A stretch of DNA of 64,000 nt from G965220075 sp965220075. Its GTDB lineage: Bacteria; Chloroflexota; UBA11872. A program made the translations under genes and the position numbers. The stretch is taken from assembly GCA_965220075.1 (NCBI GenBank), contig OZ244806.1, positions 2,852,001 to 2,916,000 of the forward strand, given 5' to 3'. Below the pieces are notes generated by a model. That model was not told the origin of the DNA. It worked only from the letters and a program-made list of their open reading frames with translations, and ran no database searches. This document shows positions 50,723-60,518 of this stretch, one piece after another. Each line of letters begins with the position of its first letter. The first letter of the stretch is position 1.

Positions 50723-52924
50723 CTAGACGAATATGGGCGCAAGCACGAGCGTGATGGTGCTGAGCAGCTTGACGAGCACGTGCAGCGAAGGACCGGCGGT
50801 GTCCTTGAAAGGGTCGCCGACGGTATCGCCGACCACCGAGGCGGCGTGCTCGTCCGTGCCTTTTCCGATGGGGTTGCCGTCGGCATCCTTGAGCATGCCG
50901 GCCTCGATCATCTTCTTGGCGTTGTCCCACGCACCGCCGCCGTTGTTCATGACGGTGGCCAGCAGCACGCCGGCAATCGTACCGACCATCAGGAACGCGG
51001 CTTCGGCCTCCGCCTTCAGTATCACGCCAACGACAACGGGGACGACCACAGCCAGGACGCCGGGCAGGATCATTTCACGCAAGGCTGCCCGGGTGGTGAT
51101 ATCGACCGCCTGGCTGTAGCTGGGCTCGACGGTGCCTTCCAGGATGCCGGGCTGCTCGCGCCATTGGCGCCGCACCTCCTGGATGATCGTGGAGGCGGCG
51201 CGGCCAACCGCTCGAATGGCGAGTGAACTGAATAGAAAGACCAGCATGGCGCCGAGCATGGCGCCAATGAATACCTCGACTTTCGAGAGGTCCACGCCCT
51301 CTTCCTGAATGCCGGCCGTCGCGAGATAAGCGCTGAACAATAGGAATGCCGCCAGCGCGGCCGAGCCGATGGCGTAGCCCTTGGTGAGGGCCTTGGTGGT
51401 ATTGCCCACCGCGTCCAGACCGTCGGTGATCTCGCGCACGTCCTCGGGCGCATCGGCCATCTCGGTAATGCCGCCGGCGTTGTCGGAAATGGGGCCGAAA
51501 GTGTCCATGGCCAGAATGTAGGCGGCGCTCATAAGCATGCCCATGGTGGCCACCGCGGTCCCGAACACGCCGCCCTCGAACGTGCCGATGCCGATTCCCA
51601 GGTCCTCGAAGCCGCGTACACCGGTCTGGAAGGATGCCCAGAGCGCCACTGAGATCACGATGATGGGCGCGGCGGTGTTCTCGAGACCCACGGCCAGGCC
51701 CGAGATGATGTTCGTGGCCGGGCCGGTGCGCGAGGCCTCGGCGATGGACTTGACCGGCCGCCAGTTGTACGAGGTGTAGTACTGGGTGATGTAGACGAAC
51801 GCCACGCTGGTGAGAATGCCGATCACGCCGGCCAGGAAGAACCAGCCGGAGCCCAGCATCACGAACGTGGACAGGGCCATGCCGCCGACGGAGAGGATGG
51901 CGGTGGTCCAATAGCCGATATCGAGCGCCTGTTGGGCTTTTCGCACCCACTCGGGCCGGATGACCAGCAGGCCGACTACCGAAGCAACGGTGCCGAAGCC
52001 TCGCACTACCAGGGGGAAGAGAATCCAGGCGATGCTGGGCTCACCGCCGGCCGCCTCGATGGCTTTGTAGACGGCCACGCCCAGGATCATGGCGCCGATG
52101 CTCTCGGCGGCGGTGGACTCGAAGAGGTCGGCGCCTCGCCCGGCACAGTCGCCCACGTTGTCGCCGACCAGATCGGCGATAACGGCGGGGTTGCGCGGGT
52201 CGTCCTCGGGGATGCGGGCCTCGACTTTGCCGACCAGGTCGGCGCCGACGTCAGCCGCCTTCGTGTAGATGCCGCCGCCCAATTGGGCGAAAAGCGCAAC
52301 GAAGCTGGCGCCGAACCCAAAGCCGACTATCAGCTCCGGGGCACGGGTTGGATCGTCGAGGCCGCCGAAGAGCAGGAACAGTGCGAATACGCCCAGCATG
52401 CTCAGGCCGACGATCAGAATTCCCGAAACGGCGCCGCCGCGCAGGGCGACGGTCAGGGCTTCCCCGAGCGAGCAGGTGGCGCCGCTGGCGGCGCGCGTAT
52501 TCGACTTGACCGCGACGATCATTCCGATGACACCGGAAAGCGCCGAGCAGGCTGCTCCAACCAGGAAAGACACGCCGGTGCGCCAGGCGATGTCGCCGGC
52601 TTCGATGCCCTTCTCCTCATTGGCGCCGAAGGCGAGCAGGAGAAAAGCAAGCACGGCGGCGGCCACAAAGGCCAGCATGAAGATCGTGCGGTACTGCCGC
52701 CGCAGGAAAGCGGTGGCGCCCTCGTAGATACGCTCGCCGCTGAGCTGCATGGACGCGTAAAGGCTGGCGCGCTGCTCGTCGCTAAGCGAGCGCATGGCGG
52801 GAATAAGCAAATCAGGTTGAAGCGAGCGGTCGACCGGTCGGGACAGTACGTCGCGCGTGAGATACGCCACGACGACCAGCGAGAGCCCTATGGCGGCGGG
52901 AATAACCCAAGCTAGGCCTTCCAA
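50723..52924 (-). CDS. hppA: K+-independent proton-pumping membrane pyrophosphatase
   Basis: This 733-residue, roughly 16-span protein couples pyrophosphate hydrolysis to proton pumping. The hydrolytic centre shows GGGIYTKAADVGADLVGKVE, PEDDPRNPAVIADLVGDN and a matching C-terminal DADGNPIGKGTDEHAASVV. The position that decides K+ dependence reads GNTTKALTKGYAIGSAALA with Lys, the mark of the K+-independent type. The TTG start at 52924 follows GAGGAGGAC with good spacing, and a long first helix begins at once. No operon partner is obvious. Confidence 0.95.
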   Translation of the reverse strand: MEGLAWVIPAAIGLSLVVVAYLTRDVLSRPVDRSLQPDLLIPAMRSLSDEQRASLYASMQLSGERIYEGATAFLRRQYRTIFMLAFVAAAVLAFLLLAFGANEEKGIEAGDIAWRTGVSFLVGAACSALSGVIGMIVAVKSNTRAASGATCSLGEALTVALRGGAVSGILIVGLSMLGVFALFLLFGGLDDPTRAPELIVGFGFGASFVALFAQLGGGIYTKAADVGADLVGKVEARIPEDDPRNPAVIADLVGDNVGDCAGRGADLFESTAAESIGAMILGVAVYKAIEAAGGEPSIAWILFPLVVRGFGTVASVVGLLVIRPEWVRKAQQALDIGYWTTAILSVGGMALSTFVMLGSGWFFLAGVIGILTSVAFVYITQYYTSYNWRPVKSIAEASRTGPATNIISGLAVGLENTAAPIIVISVALWASFQTGVRGFEDLGIGIGTFEGGVFGTAVATMGMLMSAAYILAMDTFGPISDNAGGITEMADAPEDVREITDGLDAVGNTTKALTKGYAIGSAALAAFLLFSAYLATAGIQEEGVDLSKVEVFIGAMLGAMLVFLFSSLAIRAVGRAASTIIQEVRRQWREQPGILEGTVEPSYSQAVDITTRAALREMILPGVLAVVVPVVVGVILKAEAEAAFLMVGTIAGVLLATVMNNGGGAWDNAKKMIEAGMLKDADGNPIGKGTDEHAASVVGDTVGDPFKDTAGPSLHVLVKLLSTITLVLAPIFV

Positions 52925-52981
52925 TTGACGTGTCCTCCTCGATGCGTGTAAACGCCGGTGACCAAAATCCGAATCGCGACC

Positions 52982-54070
52982 CTAGCGGCTCACGGCCCGA
53001 GGCGCTTCTCCGACCGCGGATTGCGTGGTCAGAATCTCATCGAGCGCTAAGAGTACCGTCTGCATCTCCTCTTCGCCGCCGATCGATATGCGCAGCGCGT
53101 TCGCTATGCGCGCCAGTCCGGCAAAGCGCCGCACCAGTATGCGCCGCGACTCGAGCTCGGCCGCGATGGCCGCTGCATCGTACGGGTCGCAGCGCGCGAA
53201 CACGAAGTTCGCCTGGGATGGGTAGACGTGGAAGCCGAAGCGCGCGCGCAGGTCGCACGCAAAACGCTCGCGGCGTTCTCTAATGGTCCGCCAGTGCGCG
53301 CGGGCCCACTCGATATCGTCCAGCGCGGCGATCCCGGCCGCCTGTGCGAGGCGGCTCACGTTGTACGAATCTTTCACGCTCAAAAGCGCGGCAATGAGAT
53401 CGGGCCGGCCCAGGGCGTAGCCGAGGCGCACTCCGGCCAGCCCGAAAGACTTGGAGAACGAGCGTGTGACGCAGACGTTGTGGTGCTCGCGCACCAAGTC
53501 GACCACGTCACGGTCAGCGAACTCGACGTAGGCCTCGTCGACCACGAGCAGGTTCGTGCGCTCCGCCAGCCAGCCCAGCTCATCCGCGGTGTACTGGGTG
53601 CCGGCGGGGTTGTTGGGGCTGGCAACGAAGGCGAGCTTGGCGCGCACCGACGCCATTTGACGCGCGGGCAGCGCGAAGTCGTCGCCGAGCTGCACCTCGA
53701 CGATCTGGCAGCCGCGAATGGCCGCCAGCACCGGATAGAGGGAGTAGCTGGGCGTAGGCACGACCACCCGGTCGTCCGGATCGCAGGCGATTCGAAACAG
53801 AAGGTTGAGAACATCGTCGGAGCCGTTGCCAATGAATACCCAATCCGGATCCAGCCCGTGGCGAGCCGCAACGCGGGCGCTCAATTCGGAGCTTATCGGG
53901 TCGGGGTAAAGACGCAGCCGGTCATCGGCGGCCGTGCGAATGGCGGCCAGAACCGCGGGCGACAACACCGGGCTCTCGTTGGTGTTTAGCTTGATCCAAC
54001 CGTCATCGTGGGGCTGCCGGCCCGGCACATATCCACTGATTCGATCGAGGTCACTGCGCAAACGGACCAT
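52982..54070 (-). CDS. hisC: Histidinol-phosphate aminotransferase
   Basis: This fold-type I PLP enzyme of 362 residues acts in histidine synthesis. KLNTNESPVLSP near the start and FIGNGSDDVLNLLFRIA match HisC. FVASPNNPAGTQYT and LLVVDEAYVEFADR are the PLP-binding strands. The Schiff-base Lys lies in TRSFSKSFGLAGVRLGYALG. Related aromatic or cobalamin-pathway enzymes (CobD) are the main alternatives. The ATG at 54070 is preferred over a GTG at 54082. It lies between hppA and a NUDIX gene on the same strand. Confidence 0.87.
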   Translation of the reverse strand: MVRLRSDLDRISGYVPGRQPHDDGWIKLNTNESPVLSPAVLAAIRTAADDRLRLYPDPISSELSARVAARHGLDPDWVFIGNGSDDVLNLLFRIACDPDDRVVVPTPSYSLYPVLAAIRGCQIVEVQLGDDFALPARQMASVRAKLAFVASPNNPAGTQYTADELGWLAERTNLLVVDEAYVEFADRDVVDLVREHHNVCVTRSFSKSFGLAGVRLGYALGRPDLIAALLSVKDSYNVSRLAQAAGIAALDDIEWARAHWRTIRERRERFACDLRARFGFHVYPSQANFVFARCDPYDAAAIAAELESRRILVRRFAGLARIANALRISIGGEEEMQTVLLALDEILTTQSAVGEAPRAVSR

Positions 54071-54171
54071 GCGGGCACACAAAGAGGCCCAGACCGGCCA
54101 GACGGTCTGAGCGCCCCCATCCTAGCCGGTAACGGCGGCGCGAACCAGGATGGCCGGAGCGCCGTGCGGCG

Positions 54172-54789
54172 TCACTCCCAGGCGAGATCGGGACAGGCGA
54201 GGCGCGCGAGGGTGTATCCGGCCAAGCTGCCCATGGCGCTCATCTCGGCCGCGGCGATGCGGCGCGTCAGCTCGGCCGGCGTCACCAGCTCCACGCTGAT
54301 GTCCTCCGTGACTTCCGGCGCGGGGTCGGCGACGCGGACTGCCGCGTGCGTAAGAAAGTAGTAGGCCGTATTACGGGCTCTGGTGGGGCTGGCGAATATC
54401 CGGCCCAGGCACTGGTAGGCAGCGCCCCGGTATCCGGTCTCCTCGAGGAGCTCACGCTGTGCGGCCGCGGCCGGATCCTCGCCGCAATCCACCAAGCCGG
54501 CTGGGAACTCCAAGACCTGGCGCCGCGCGCCGTGCTTGTATTGGCGTACCAGCGGGATCAGACCGTCGGTAGTGAGCGCAATGACGAGGCAGAAGTCGCG
54601 CTCCTCAATGATGTTGTAGGCGGGGATGTGGTGGCCGTTGGGCAGGCGCACCTGCTCTTGCCGCAGCGTCAGCCACGCATCGGAATAGATTGTGGTTGCC
54701 CCGCAAATCTCCCAGGCGCCGGAGCCTGTCACCGCCGACCGTCCCGCTTGCTTACGGCCTTTGCGGCGGCGCAAATAGCGGAATCGCAC
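54172..54789 (-). CDS. NUDIX hydrolase (ADP-ribose pyrophosphatase type)
   Basis: This is a roughly 205-residue NUDIX protein. The box reads GLVDCGEDPAAAAQREL followed by LEETGY, matching G-x5-E-x7-R-E-U-x-E-E-x-G. The preceding VRQYKHGARRQVLEFPAG is typical of ADP-ribose/nucleoside-diphosphate-sugar hydrolases. The GTG at 54789 is the longest start; a GTG at 54732 would remove a basic N-terminus and begin closer to the fold, so the start is uncertain. It may clear toxic nucleotide derivatives. Confidence 0.85.
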   Translation of the reverse strand: MRFRYLRRRKGRKQAGRSAVTGSGAWEICGATTIYSDAWLTLRQEQVRLPNGHHIPAYNIIEERDFCLVIALTTDGLIPLVRQYKHGARRQVLEFPAGLVDCGEDPAAAAQRELLEETGYRGAAYQCLGRIFASPTRARNTAYYFLTHAAVRVADPAPEVTEDISVELVTPAELTRRIAAAEMSAMGSLAGYTLARLACPDLAWE

Positions 54790-54951
54790 CGATGCGGAGT
54801 GGGGCGCATCCGTAGCTAGTCAGGAGAACCGTGTACTCGCATGCCCGCAGGATACCGGAGGGGGTTGGGCCGAGCCTGAGCGCCGCGATGCTAGTCTGAG
54901 CGCGCGCTCGGCGCGGCGTCGTGCGTGCAGGGACTTTAGGGGAGCGGTGAG

Positions 54952-56019
54952 GTGCGTGATCCGCGCGTTGAGCGCCTGGCCGACATTCTGGTCTCCTACT
55001 CAACCAGGGTCGCGGCGCGTGAGCTCGTTGCGATCATGGGCCCGCCGGCGGCCAAGCCGCTGATGCTGGCCTGCTATCGCAAGGTGCTGGAGGCGGGCGC
55101 GCATCCGCGGCTGAGCGTGGCGTTCGAGGAAACGCAGGAGCTCCACCTGCGCCATGCAAACGACGAGCAACTGGAATTCCTCGACCCGGTGCGAAGATTC
55201 GAGGCGGAGTCCATCGCGGCCGCGATCCGCTTTCGCGCACCGGAGAACACCCGCGCCCTGAGCGGCAGCGACGCCGCCAAGCTGGGCAAGACGATGATCG
55301 CGGCGCGACCGGTGATGAACCACATCATCGAGAAAGTGCGCTGGGTGCTGTGCGACTTTCCCACTCAGGCGCTGGCGCAAGAGGCCGAGATGTCGCTCGA
55401 CGACTATGAAGACTTTCTATACGGCGCGACGAACATCGACTGGAGCGCCATGCAGTCCGATCTCGTGCGTCTCAAGGCCGTCCTGGAAGCGGGTCGGGAG
55501 ATTCGTATCGCGGGGCCGGATACGGACCTCACCCTGCGCACCGAGGGACGGATTTGGGAGCCGGCCGCCGGATCGCACAACATGCCCGACGGCGAGATAT
55601 TCACGGCCCCTATCGAGGACAGCGTAAACGGGCAAATCCGCTACGAGTTTCCCGCCATCTATCAGGGACGCGAGGTCGACGGGATTCGACTGACCTTCCG
55701 CGACGGCAAGATCGTGGAAGCGCAGGCGGACAAGGGCAAACGGTTTTTAAACGAAGTGCTGGACACTGACAGCGGCGCGCGGCGCCTGGGCGAGATCGGC
55801 ATCGGAACCAACTTCGGCATCCAGCGTCACACCAAGAACATCCTATTCGACGAGAAGATGGGTGGAACCGTCCACCTGGCGGTGGGTCGATCGTATGAGT
55901 TCACTGGCGGAAAGAACGAGTCGGCCGTGCACTGGGACATGATCAAGGACCTCCGAACCGACGGCGCCATCTACCTGGACGGCGAGCTTCTGCAGGCCAA
56001 CGGGGAGTTCGTGCGCTAG
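54952..56019 (+). CDS. M29-family metallo-aminopeptidase (AmpS-like)
   Basis: This 355-residue peptidase belongs to the thermophilic aminopeptidase family, which uses two Zn2+/Co2+ ions. Ligand-bearing segments are HNMPDGEIFTAPIEDSVNG, RRLGEIGIGTNFGIQ, TVHLAVGRSY and SAVHWDMIKDLR, with Glu, Glu, His and His/Asp at the metals. The N-terminal domain has GPPAAKPLMLACYRKVLEAG. The GTG at 54952 is supported by an upstream AGGGGAG. It should release N-terminal residues from peptides. The gene stands alone. Confidence 0.92.
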   Translation: MRDPRVERLADILVSYSTRVAARELVAIMGPPAAKPLMLACYRKVLEAGAHPRLSVAFEETQELHLRHANDEQLEFLDPVRRFEAESIAAAIRFRAPENTRALSGSDAAKLGKTMIAARPVMNHIIEKVRWVLCDFPTQALAQEAEMSLDDYEDFLYGATNIDWSAMQSDLVRLKAVLEAGREIRIAGPDTDLTLRTEGRIWEPAAGSHNMPDGEIFTAPIEDSVNGQIRYEFPAIYQGREVDGIRLTFRDGKIVEAQADKGKRFLNEVLDTDSGARRLGEIGIGTNFGIQRHTKNILFDEKMGGTVHLAVGRSYEFTGGKNESAVHWDMIKDLRTDGAIYLDGELLQANGEFVR

Positions 56020-56387
56020 GTGGGCGCGGCCGCGCGGGCGGCGATCACGGCAGCGTGGAACCGTCGCCACTTATGTAGCTACACTGTCGGGCATATCCGG
56101 GCCTCAGCAGGGCTGGGCACGCGCGATCCGAGCCCGCCTGTGGTACCCTGTAAATAGTGATAGAGGCACGTGCATGAGCGGCGGACAGGAAGCCCAGCGA
56201 GGCCGTAAATCTGCCTCCCACTACCTGACAGTGGCGCTGTGGCATGCATCCAGCCGCCGCCGCACCCGATCACCTCAGGGCCAGCCGGGCCGGCACTTAG
56301 CGTGAGCATGACTGACGCCCGCGGTTTGCAGCAACATCAGCGGGCGTGCCAGCACGCCCAGCGCCCACTGGGAGACTGACCATAGGC
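56020..56387 (+). other. Leader region before gyrB with extended -10 and a hairpin
   Basis: The 368-base gap holds no supported gene. An extended -10-like TGTGGTACCCT ends at 56149 without a good -35, which would give a leader of about 230 bases. ACGCCCGC (56315-56322) pairs with GCGGGCGT (56340-56347) around a 17-base loop, about 40 bases before the gyrB start. No known RNA family is recognised here. Confidence 0.35.
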
Positions 56388-58274
56388 ATGGCGTACACCG
56401 CCAAGGACATCGAAGTACTGGAAGGCCTGGAGGGCGTCCAGCGCCGGCCGAGCATGTACATCGGGAGCACGGACGGGCGCGGTCTCCATCAGCTGGTGTT
56501 CGAGGTAGTGGACAACAGCGTGGACGAAGCGCTGGCGGGCCGCGCAAGCGAGATCGAAGTCGTAATCACGGCGGATGGCCGGGTACGGGTTACGGACGAT
56601 GGATCGGGCATTCCGATCGATGAGCACCCCAAGGTGGGGAGGCCGGCCGCGGAGGTGGTGCTGACCTCGCTGCATGCCGGCGGCAAGTTCGGCGGCGAGG
56701 CTTACAAGGTGTCAGGCGGGCTCCACGGGGTGGGCGTGTCGGTGGTCAACGCGCTGTCCGAGTACCTGAAGCTGGAGGTGCGCCGAGGAGGTTTCCTCTA
56801 TACGCAGGAGTATGAACGGGGCCTGCCGCTCGGCGACTTGCGGCGAGCAGGGCGCACGAAGCGGCACGGCACGACGATCGAGTTCATAGCCGACCGCAAG
56901 GTGTTCGAGACGCTTGACTACAGCTTCGACACCTTGACGCAGCGTTTCCGCGAGATGGCGTTCTCGGTGGCCAAGACACGGATCGCGCTCGTGGACGAGC
57001 GCAGCGGCCGCCGTGCGACCTATTACTTCGAAGCCGGCGTGGAGGCGATGGTCAAGTCACTGGCCCGACGGCGGACGCCGCTTCACAGCGAGCCAATCGT
57101 GCTGCGGGGCCAGGTAGAGACCACCCGTATCGACATTGGCATGATCTACTGCAACATGGTGGCGGAGAGCGTGCTGGCCTTCGCCAACACGATTCGCAAC
57201 ATCAACGGCGGCACCCATCTCACCGGCCTGCGCTCGTCGCTGACTCGCCTGCTGAACGACTACGCGCGCCGCAGCGGCGTGCTCAAGGAGAATGACGCCA
57301 ACCTGACGGGCGAGGACGTGCGCGAAGGCCTGATCGCCGTGGTGAGCGTCATGATTCCGGAGCCGCAGTTCGAAGGGCAGACGAAGACGCGGCTGGGCAA
57401 CAGCGAAGTGGCGGGCCACGTGCAATCGCTCGTGAACGACCAGCTGGGCACGTTTCTGCACGAGCACCCGTCCGACGCGCGCCGCATCGTCGAAAAGACC
57501 CTGCTGGCCGCCCGTGCCCGCATCGCGGCGCAGAAGGCGCGCGACCTGGTGACGCGCAAGGGCGCCCTGGACGGGATGGCCCTGCCGGGGAAGCTGGCCG
57601 ACTGCCAGGAGCGCGATGCCGACCGCAGTGAGCTGTTCATCGTGGAAGGCGACTCGGCCGGAGGCAACGCCAAGCAGGGTCGGGATCGTAGATTCCAGGC
57701 GGTACTGCCGCTGCGCGGCAAGATCCTCAACGTAGAGAAGGCGCGGATCGACAGGGTTCTCTCGAACGAGTCCATCCGTAACCTAATCACGGCCGTAGGC
57801 ACCGGAGTAGGTGACGACTTCAGTCTCGACAAGCTGCGCTATGGCCGCATCATTCTGATGACCGACGCGGACGTGGACGGCTCGCACATTCGCACGCTGT
57901 TGCTTACGTTCTTCTTCCGGAACATGAAAGATCTGGTGGAGAACGGGCATCTATACATCGCCCAGCCTCCTCTCTATCGGGTCGCGAACAGCAGGCAATC
58001 GACTTACGCGTACAGCGATCATGAGCGCAACCTGGCCCTCAAGCGCATGTCGGGGAGAGTCGCCGTACAGCGCTACAAGGGTCTCGGGGAAATGAACGCC
58101 GATCAGCTCTGGGAGACAACCATGGACCCCGAGTTCCGGCACCTTATGAACGTCGACTTGGGCAACCCGGAACACGCGGACGAGGTCTTTGAGGGGCTCA
58201 TGGGATCGGATGTAGTGGCACGGCGGCGCTTCATCTTCAAACGGGCGCACGCCGTTAGGAACCTCGACGTCTAG
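56388..58274 (+). CDS. gyrB: DNA gyrase subunit B
   Basis: GyrB supplies ATP-driven strand passage for negative supercoiling. The 628-residue type II topoisomerase subunit has the GHKL site in FEVVDNSVDEALAG, VTDDGSGIPIDEHP and KVSGGLHGVGVSVVN. The TOPRIM domain shows LFIVEGDSAGGNAKQGRD and ILMTDADVDGSHIRT. The C-terminal domain contains QRYKGLGEMNADQLWETTM. Length fits the short GyrB form. The ATG at 56388 starts MAYTAKDIEVLEGLEG, the normal family start; an upstream GTG would add 14 residues. plsX follows after 14 bases. Confidence 0.95.
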   Translation: MAYTAKDIEVLEGLEGVQRRPSMYIGSTDGRGLHQLVFEVVDNSVDEALAGRASEIEVVITADGRVRVTDDGSGIPIDEHPKVGRPAAEVVLTSLHAGGKFGGEAYKVSGGLHGVGVSVVNALSEYLKLEVRRGGFLYTQEYERGLPLGDLRRAGRTKRHGTTIEFIADRKVFETLDYSFDTLTQRFREMAFSVAKTRIALVDERSGRRATYYFEAGVEAMVKSLARRRTPLHSEPIVLRGQVETTRIDIGMIYCNMVAESVLAFANTIRNINGGTHLTGLRSSLTRLLNDYARRSGVLKENDANLTGEDVREGLIAVVSVMIPEPQFEGQTKTRLGNSEVAGHVQSLVNDQLGTFLHEHPSDARRIVEKTLLAARARIAAQKARDLVTRKGALDGMALPGKLADCQERDADRSELFIVEGDSAGGNAKQGRDRRFQAVLPLRGKILNVEKARIDRVLSNESIRNLITAVGTGVGDDFSLDKLRYGRIILMTDADVDGSHIRTLLLTFFFRNMKDLVENGHLYIAQPPLYRVANSRQSTYAYSDHERNLALKRMSGRVAVQRYKGLGEMNADQLWETTMDPEFRHLMNVDLGNPEHADEVFEGLMGSDVVARRRFIFKRAHAVRNLDV

Positions 58275-58288
58275 GCCAGGCGGGGCAC

Positions 58289-59299
58289 GTGGCTGAGCGC
58301 GGCGCGCGCATTGCGCTCGACGCAATGGGCGGTGACCTGGCGCCGGCCGCAACGGTGACGGGCGCGCTGGAGGCCGAGCGGTCCGAGCGCATAAAGGCTC
58401 TGCTGGTGGGGGACGCGGAGCAAATCCGCGAGCAGCTTCGCGCGGCCAAGGCCGACCCCGAGGACTGGCAAATCGAGCACGCGCCGGACGTGATCGGCAT
58501 GGACGAGCACCCGGTCGCCGCGTTGCGCGGGCGTAAGACCACCTCCATTCGCCGCGCCGCGGATCTGCTCAGGGCGGGGGACGTCGACGGCGTGGTGACG
58601 ATGGGCAACACCGGCGCGGCGACCGCGGCCGGGGTGCTGGTGGTGGGACGCGCGGCGGGCGCCTCGCGGCCGGCTCTGGCCGGGCTGCTTCCTTCCGTGA
58701 ACTCGCCGGTGCTAGTGCTGGACGTGGGCGCCAACGCCGAGGCAAAGCCGCGCCATCTGCTCGAGTTCGCGGTGATGGGCGCGGCCTACCATCAGCGCAT
58801 CCTGGGCACGAGCCACCCGACGGTCGGCATTCTCAGCATCGGCGAGGAACGCGCGAAGGGCAATGCCCTGGTTCTGGAAGCGGCCGAGCTGCTGACAGAG
58901 GCGCCATCCCTGCGCTTCAGCGGCCATATCGAGCCCAAGGACATTATGCGCGGGGCCGCGCACGTGGTCGTTTGCGACGGCTTCACCGGGAACGTCCTGA
59001 TCAAAACGATGGAGGCGACCGGGGAGTACGTGCTAAGCGAGTTCCGGCACGCGGTGCGGCGGCGGCGCCTTGCCAAGCTGGGCGCGCTGCTGATGCTGCC
59101 GGCGCTGCGCGATTTGCGCCGACGGATGGACTACGCCGAATACGGCGGCGTGCCCATGCTGGGGATCAACGGGACGATCATCATCGGCCATGGCCGCTCG
59201 AACGCACGCGCCGTCACAAACGCGCTGCGGGTGGCCGAGCGCGCCGTGCGTGAGAGATTGGTTGGGACGATCGAAGAGGGTCTCGCGGGCTTAGGGTGA
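58289..59299 (+). CDS. plsX: Phosphate acyltransferase PlsX
   Basis: PlsX makes acyl-phosphate from acyl-ACP for phospholipid synthesis, feeding a PlsY-type enzyme such as the one at 29707. The 336-residue protein has RIALDAMGGDLAPAATV at the N-terminus, then VVTMGNTGAATAAG, LVLDVGANAEAKPRHLLEF, GILSIGEERAKGN and VCDGFTGNVLIKTMEATG. The GTG start follows gyrB closely, so the two share a transcript. A weak hairpin follows the stop. Confidence 0.93.
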   Translation: MAERGARIALDAMGGDLAPAATVTGALEAERSERIKALLVGDAEQIREQLRAAKADPEDWQIEHAPDVIGMDEHPVAALRGRKTTSIRRAADLLRAGDVDGVVTMGNTGAATAAGVLVVGRAAGASRPALAGLLPSVNSPVLVLDVGANAEAKPRHLLEFAVMGAAYHQRILGTSHPTVGILSIGEERAKGNALVLEAAELLTEAPSLRFSGHIEPKDIMRGAAHVVVCDGFTGNVLIKTMEATGEYVLSEFRHAVRRRRLAKLGALLMLPALRDLRRRMDYAEYGGVPMLGINGTIIIGHGRSNARAVTNALRVAERAVRERLVGTIEEGLAGLG

Positions 59300-59506
59300 C
59301 GAGCGCCTTGCTCTCGCTGGGTAGCTCGAGCCTGACGAGCTGAAAAGCGGGCCGCTCGCGCCGGTTCCCACAACCGCCGGACGTTGCCTCCAGGTGGGAA
59401 GCGGACGGCCCTGGTACTCATCGTTTCACGCGCCGTTGCCGTAGCGCGGCACGCAGCGCGACCGGGGGAGTTGCGCTCGCGCGGCGCGTATGTGAGAAGT
59501 ATCAAT

Positions 59507-60505
59507 ATGGCGAAGCACGGCGATCTTATGCACAGCCGGCCGACGGCGAATGAGCGCCGGCCGGACCGCTTGCACTCACGCCGGCGGCTGCTGAGCGGCC
59601 TCGGCCTGGCGGGCGGCAGCCTGGCTCTGGGCAGCTGTGACGTATGGTCCCTGGCCGCCAACCCGGACCCGCGGGCGGCAGGCGGCTCGCCTCTGAGCAT
59701 CCAAGCCCTACAGGCGCGCGAGTTCCGAGCGGGCGAGATCCGTCTCCATCAGATCACCGAACGAACGGCCACGCACACCTCGTATCTGATGGGCTACGAC
59801 TCCGACGGTCTGCGGCTTACCGGCACCGCCACGTTGCCGACCGGGACCGGTCCATTCCCGGTCGTGGTGTTGAATCATGGATTCTTTCTGCCGGCCATGT
59901 ACGACACCGGCGACGGAACGCGGGCCGTTTCCAACGCTTTGGCACCGCGTGGGTTTATCACCCTGGCCCCGGATTACCGCGGATTGGGCGGGTCGGACTC
60001 GGACGGCCGTGTGAACTTCGGGGCGCGTCTGGAGTTCGCGATCGACGTGCTCAACCTTGTAGCGGCGATTGAATCCTTGCCGGAGGCGCGCACCGGACCG
60101 GTGGGAATGTGGGGGCACAGCCTGGGCGCCGACCTGGCTCTGCGTGCGGGGGAGGTCAACTCCGCCATCGGCCCGATCGCGCTCTGGGCGCCGCTGAGCG
60201 CCTGGATGGACGACATGGCCACTTACTACCGGTTGCCGACCTCACGCGGATCAGCGGACCTGCGCGCGGCGCTCTCGCCCGGCAACTTCGTCCAGTACCT
60301 GCGCGGCCCGGTGGCGATTCACCAGGGTGAGAACGATCTAGTGGTGCGGCCCGCCTGGGCCAGAAGGCTGCACGATGCCTTGCTCGAAGCGAATGTGGCG
60401 AGCGAGCTGGTACTGCATCCCGGGATCGGCCACGAGCTCAATCTCACCGCCTGGCGGGTAGTCGAGCAAACGGCCGATTTCTTCGGCGAGCAGCTGGCAG
60501 CGTGA
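59507..60505 (+). CDS. Tat-exported lipoprotein alpha/beta hydrolase
   Basis: This protein of about 332 residues carries a twin-arginine signal (HSRRRLLSGLGLAGG) ending in a lipobox-like ALGSC. It is therefore probably folded in the cytoplasm and anchored outside. The hydrolase domain shows VVLNHGFFLPAMYD (oxyanion hole), GMWGHSLGADLALRAG (nucleophile Ser), HQGENDLVVRPAW (acid) and LHPGIGHELNL (His). It resembles dienelactone hydrolase/S9-like esterases or peptidases, and the substrate is unknown. The ATG at 59507 is chosen to place the signal at the N-terminus. An ATG 7 codons later (59528) is also possible. Confidence 0.82.
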   Translation: MAKHGDLMHSRPTANERRPDRLHSRRRLLSGLGLAGGSLALGSCDVWSLAANPDPRAAGGSPLSIQALQAREFRAGEIRLHQITERTATHTSYLMGYDSDGLRLTGTATLPTGTGPFPVVVLNHGFFLPAMYDTGDGTRAVSNALAPRGFITLAPDYRGLGGSDSDGRVNFGARLEFAIDVLNLVAAIESLPEARTGPVGMWGHSLGADLALRAGEVNSAIGPIALWAPLSAWMDDMATYYRLPTSRGSADLRAALSPGNFVQYLRGPVAIHQGENDLVVRPAWARRLHDALLEANVASELVLHPGIGHELNLTAWRVVEQTADFFGEQLAA

Positions 60506-60518
60506 GACGATTCGGCGG

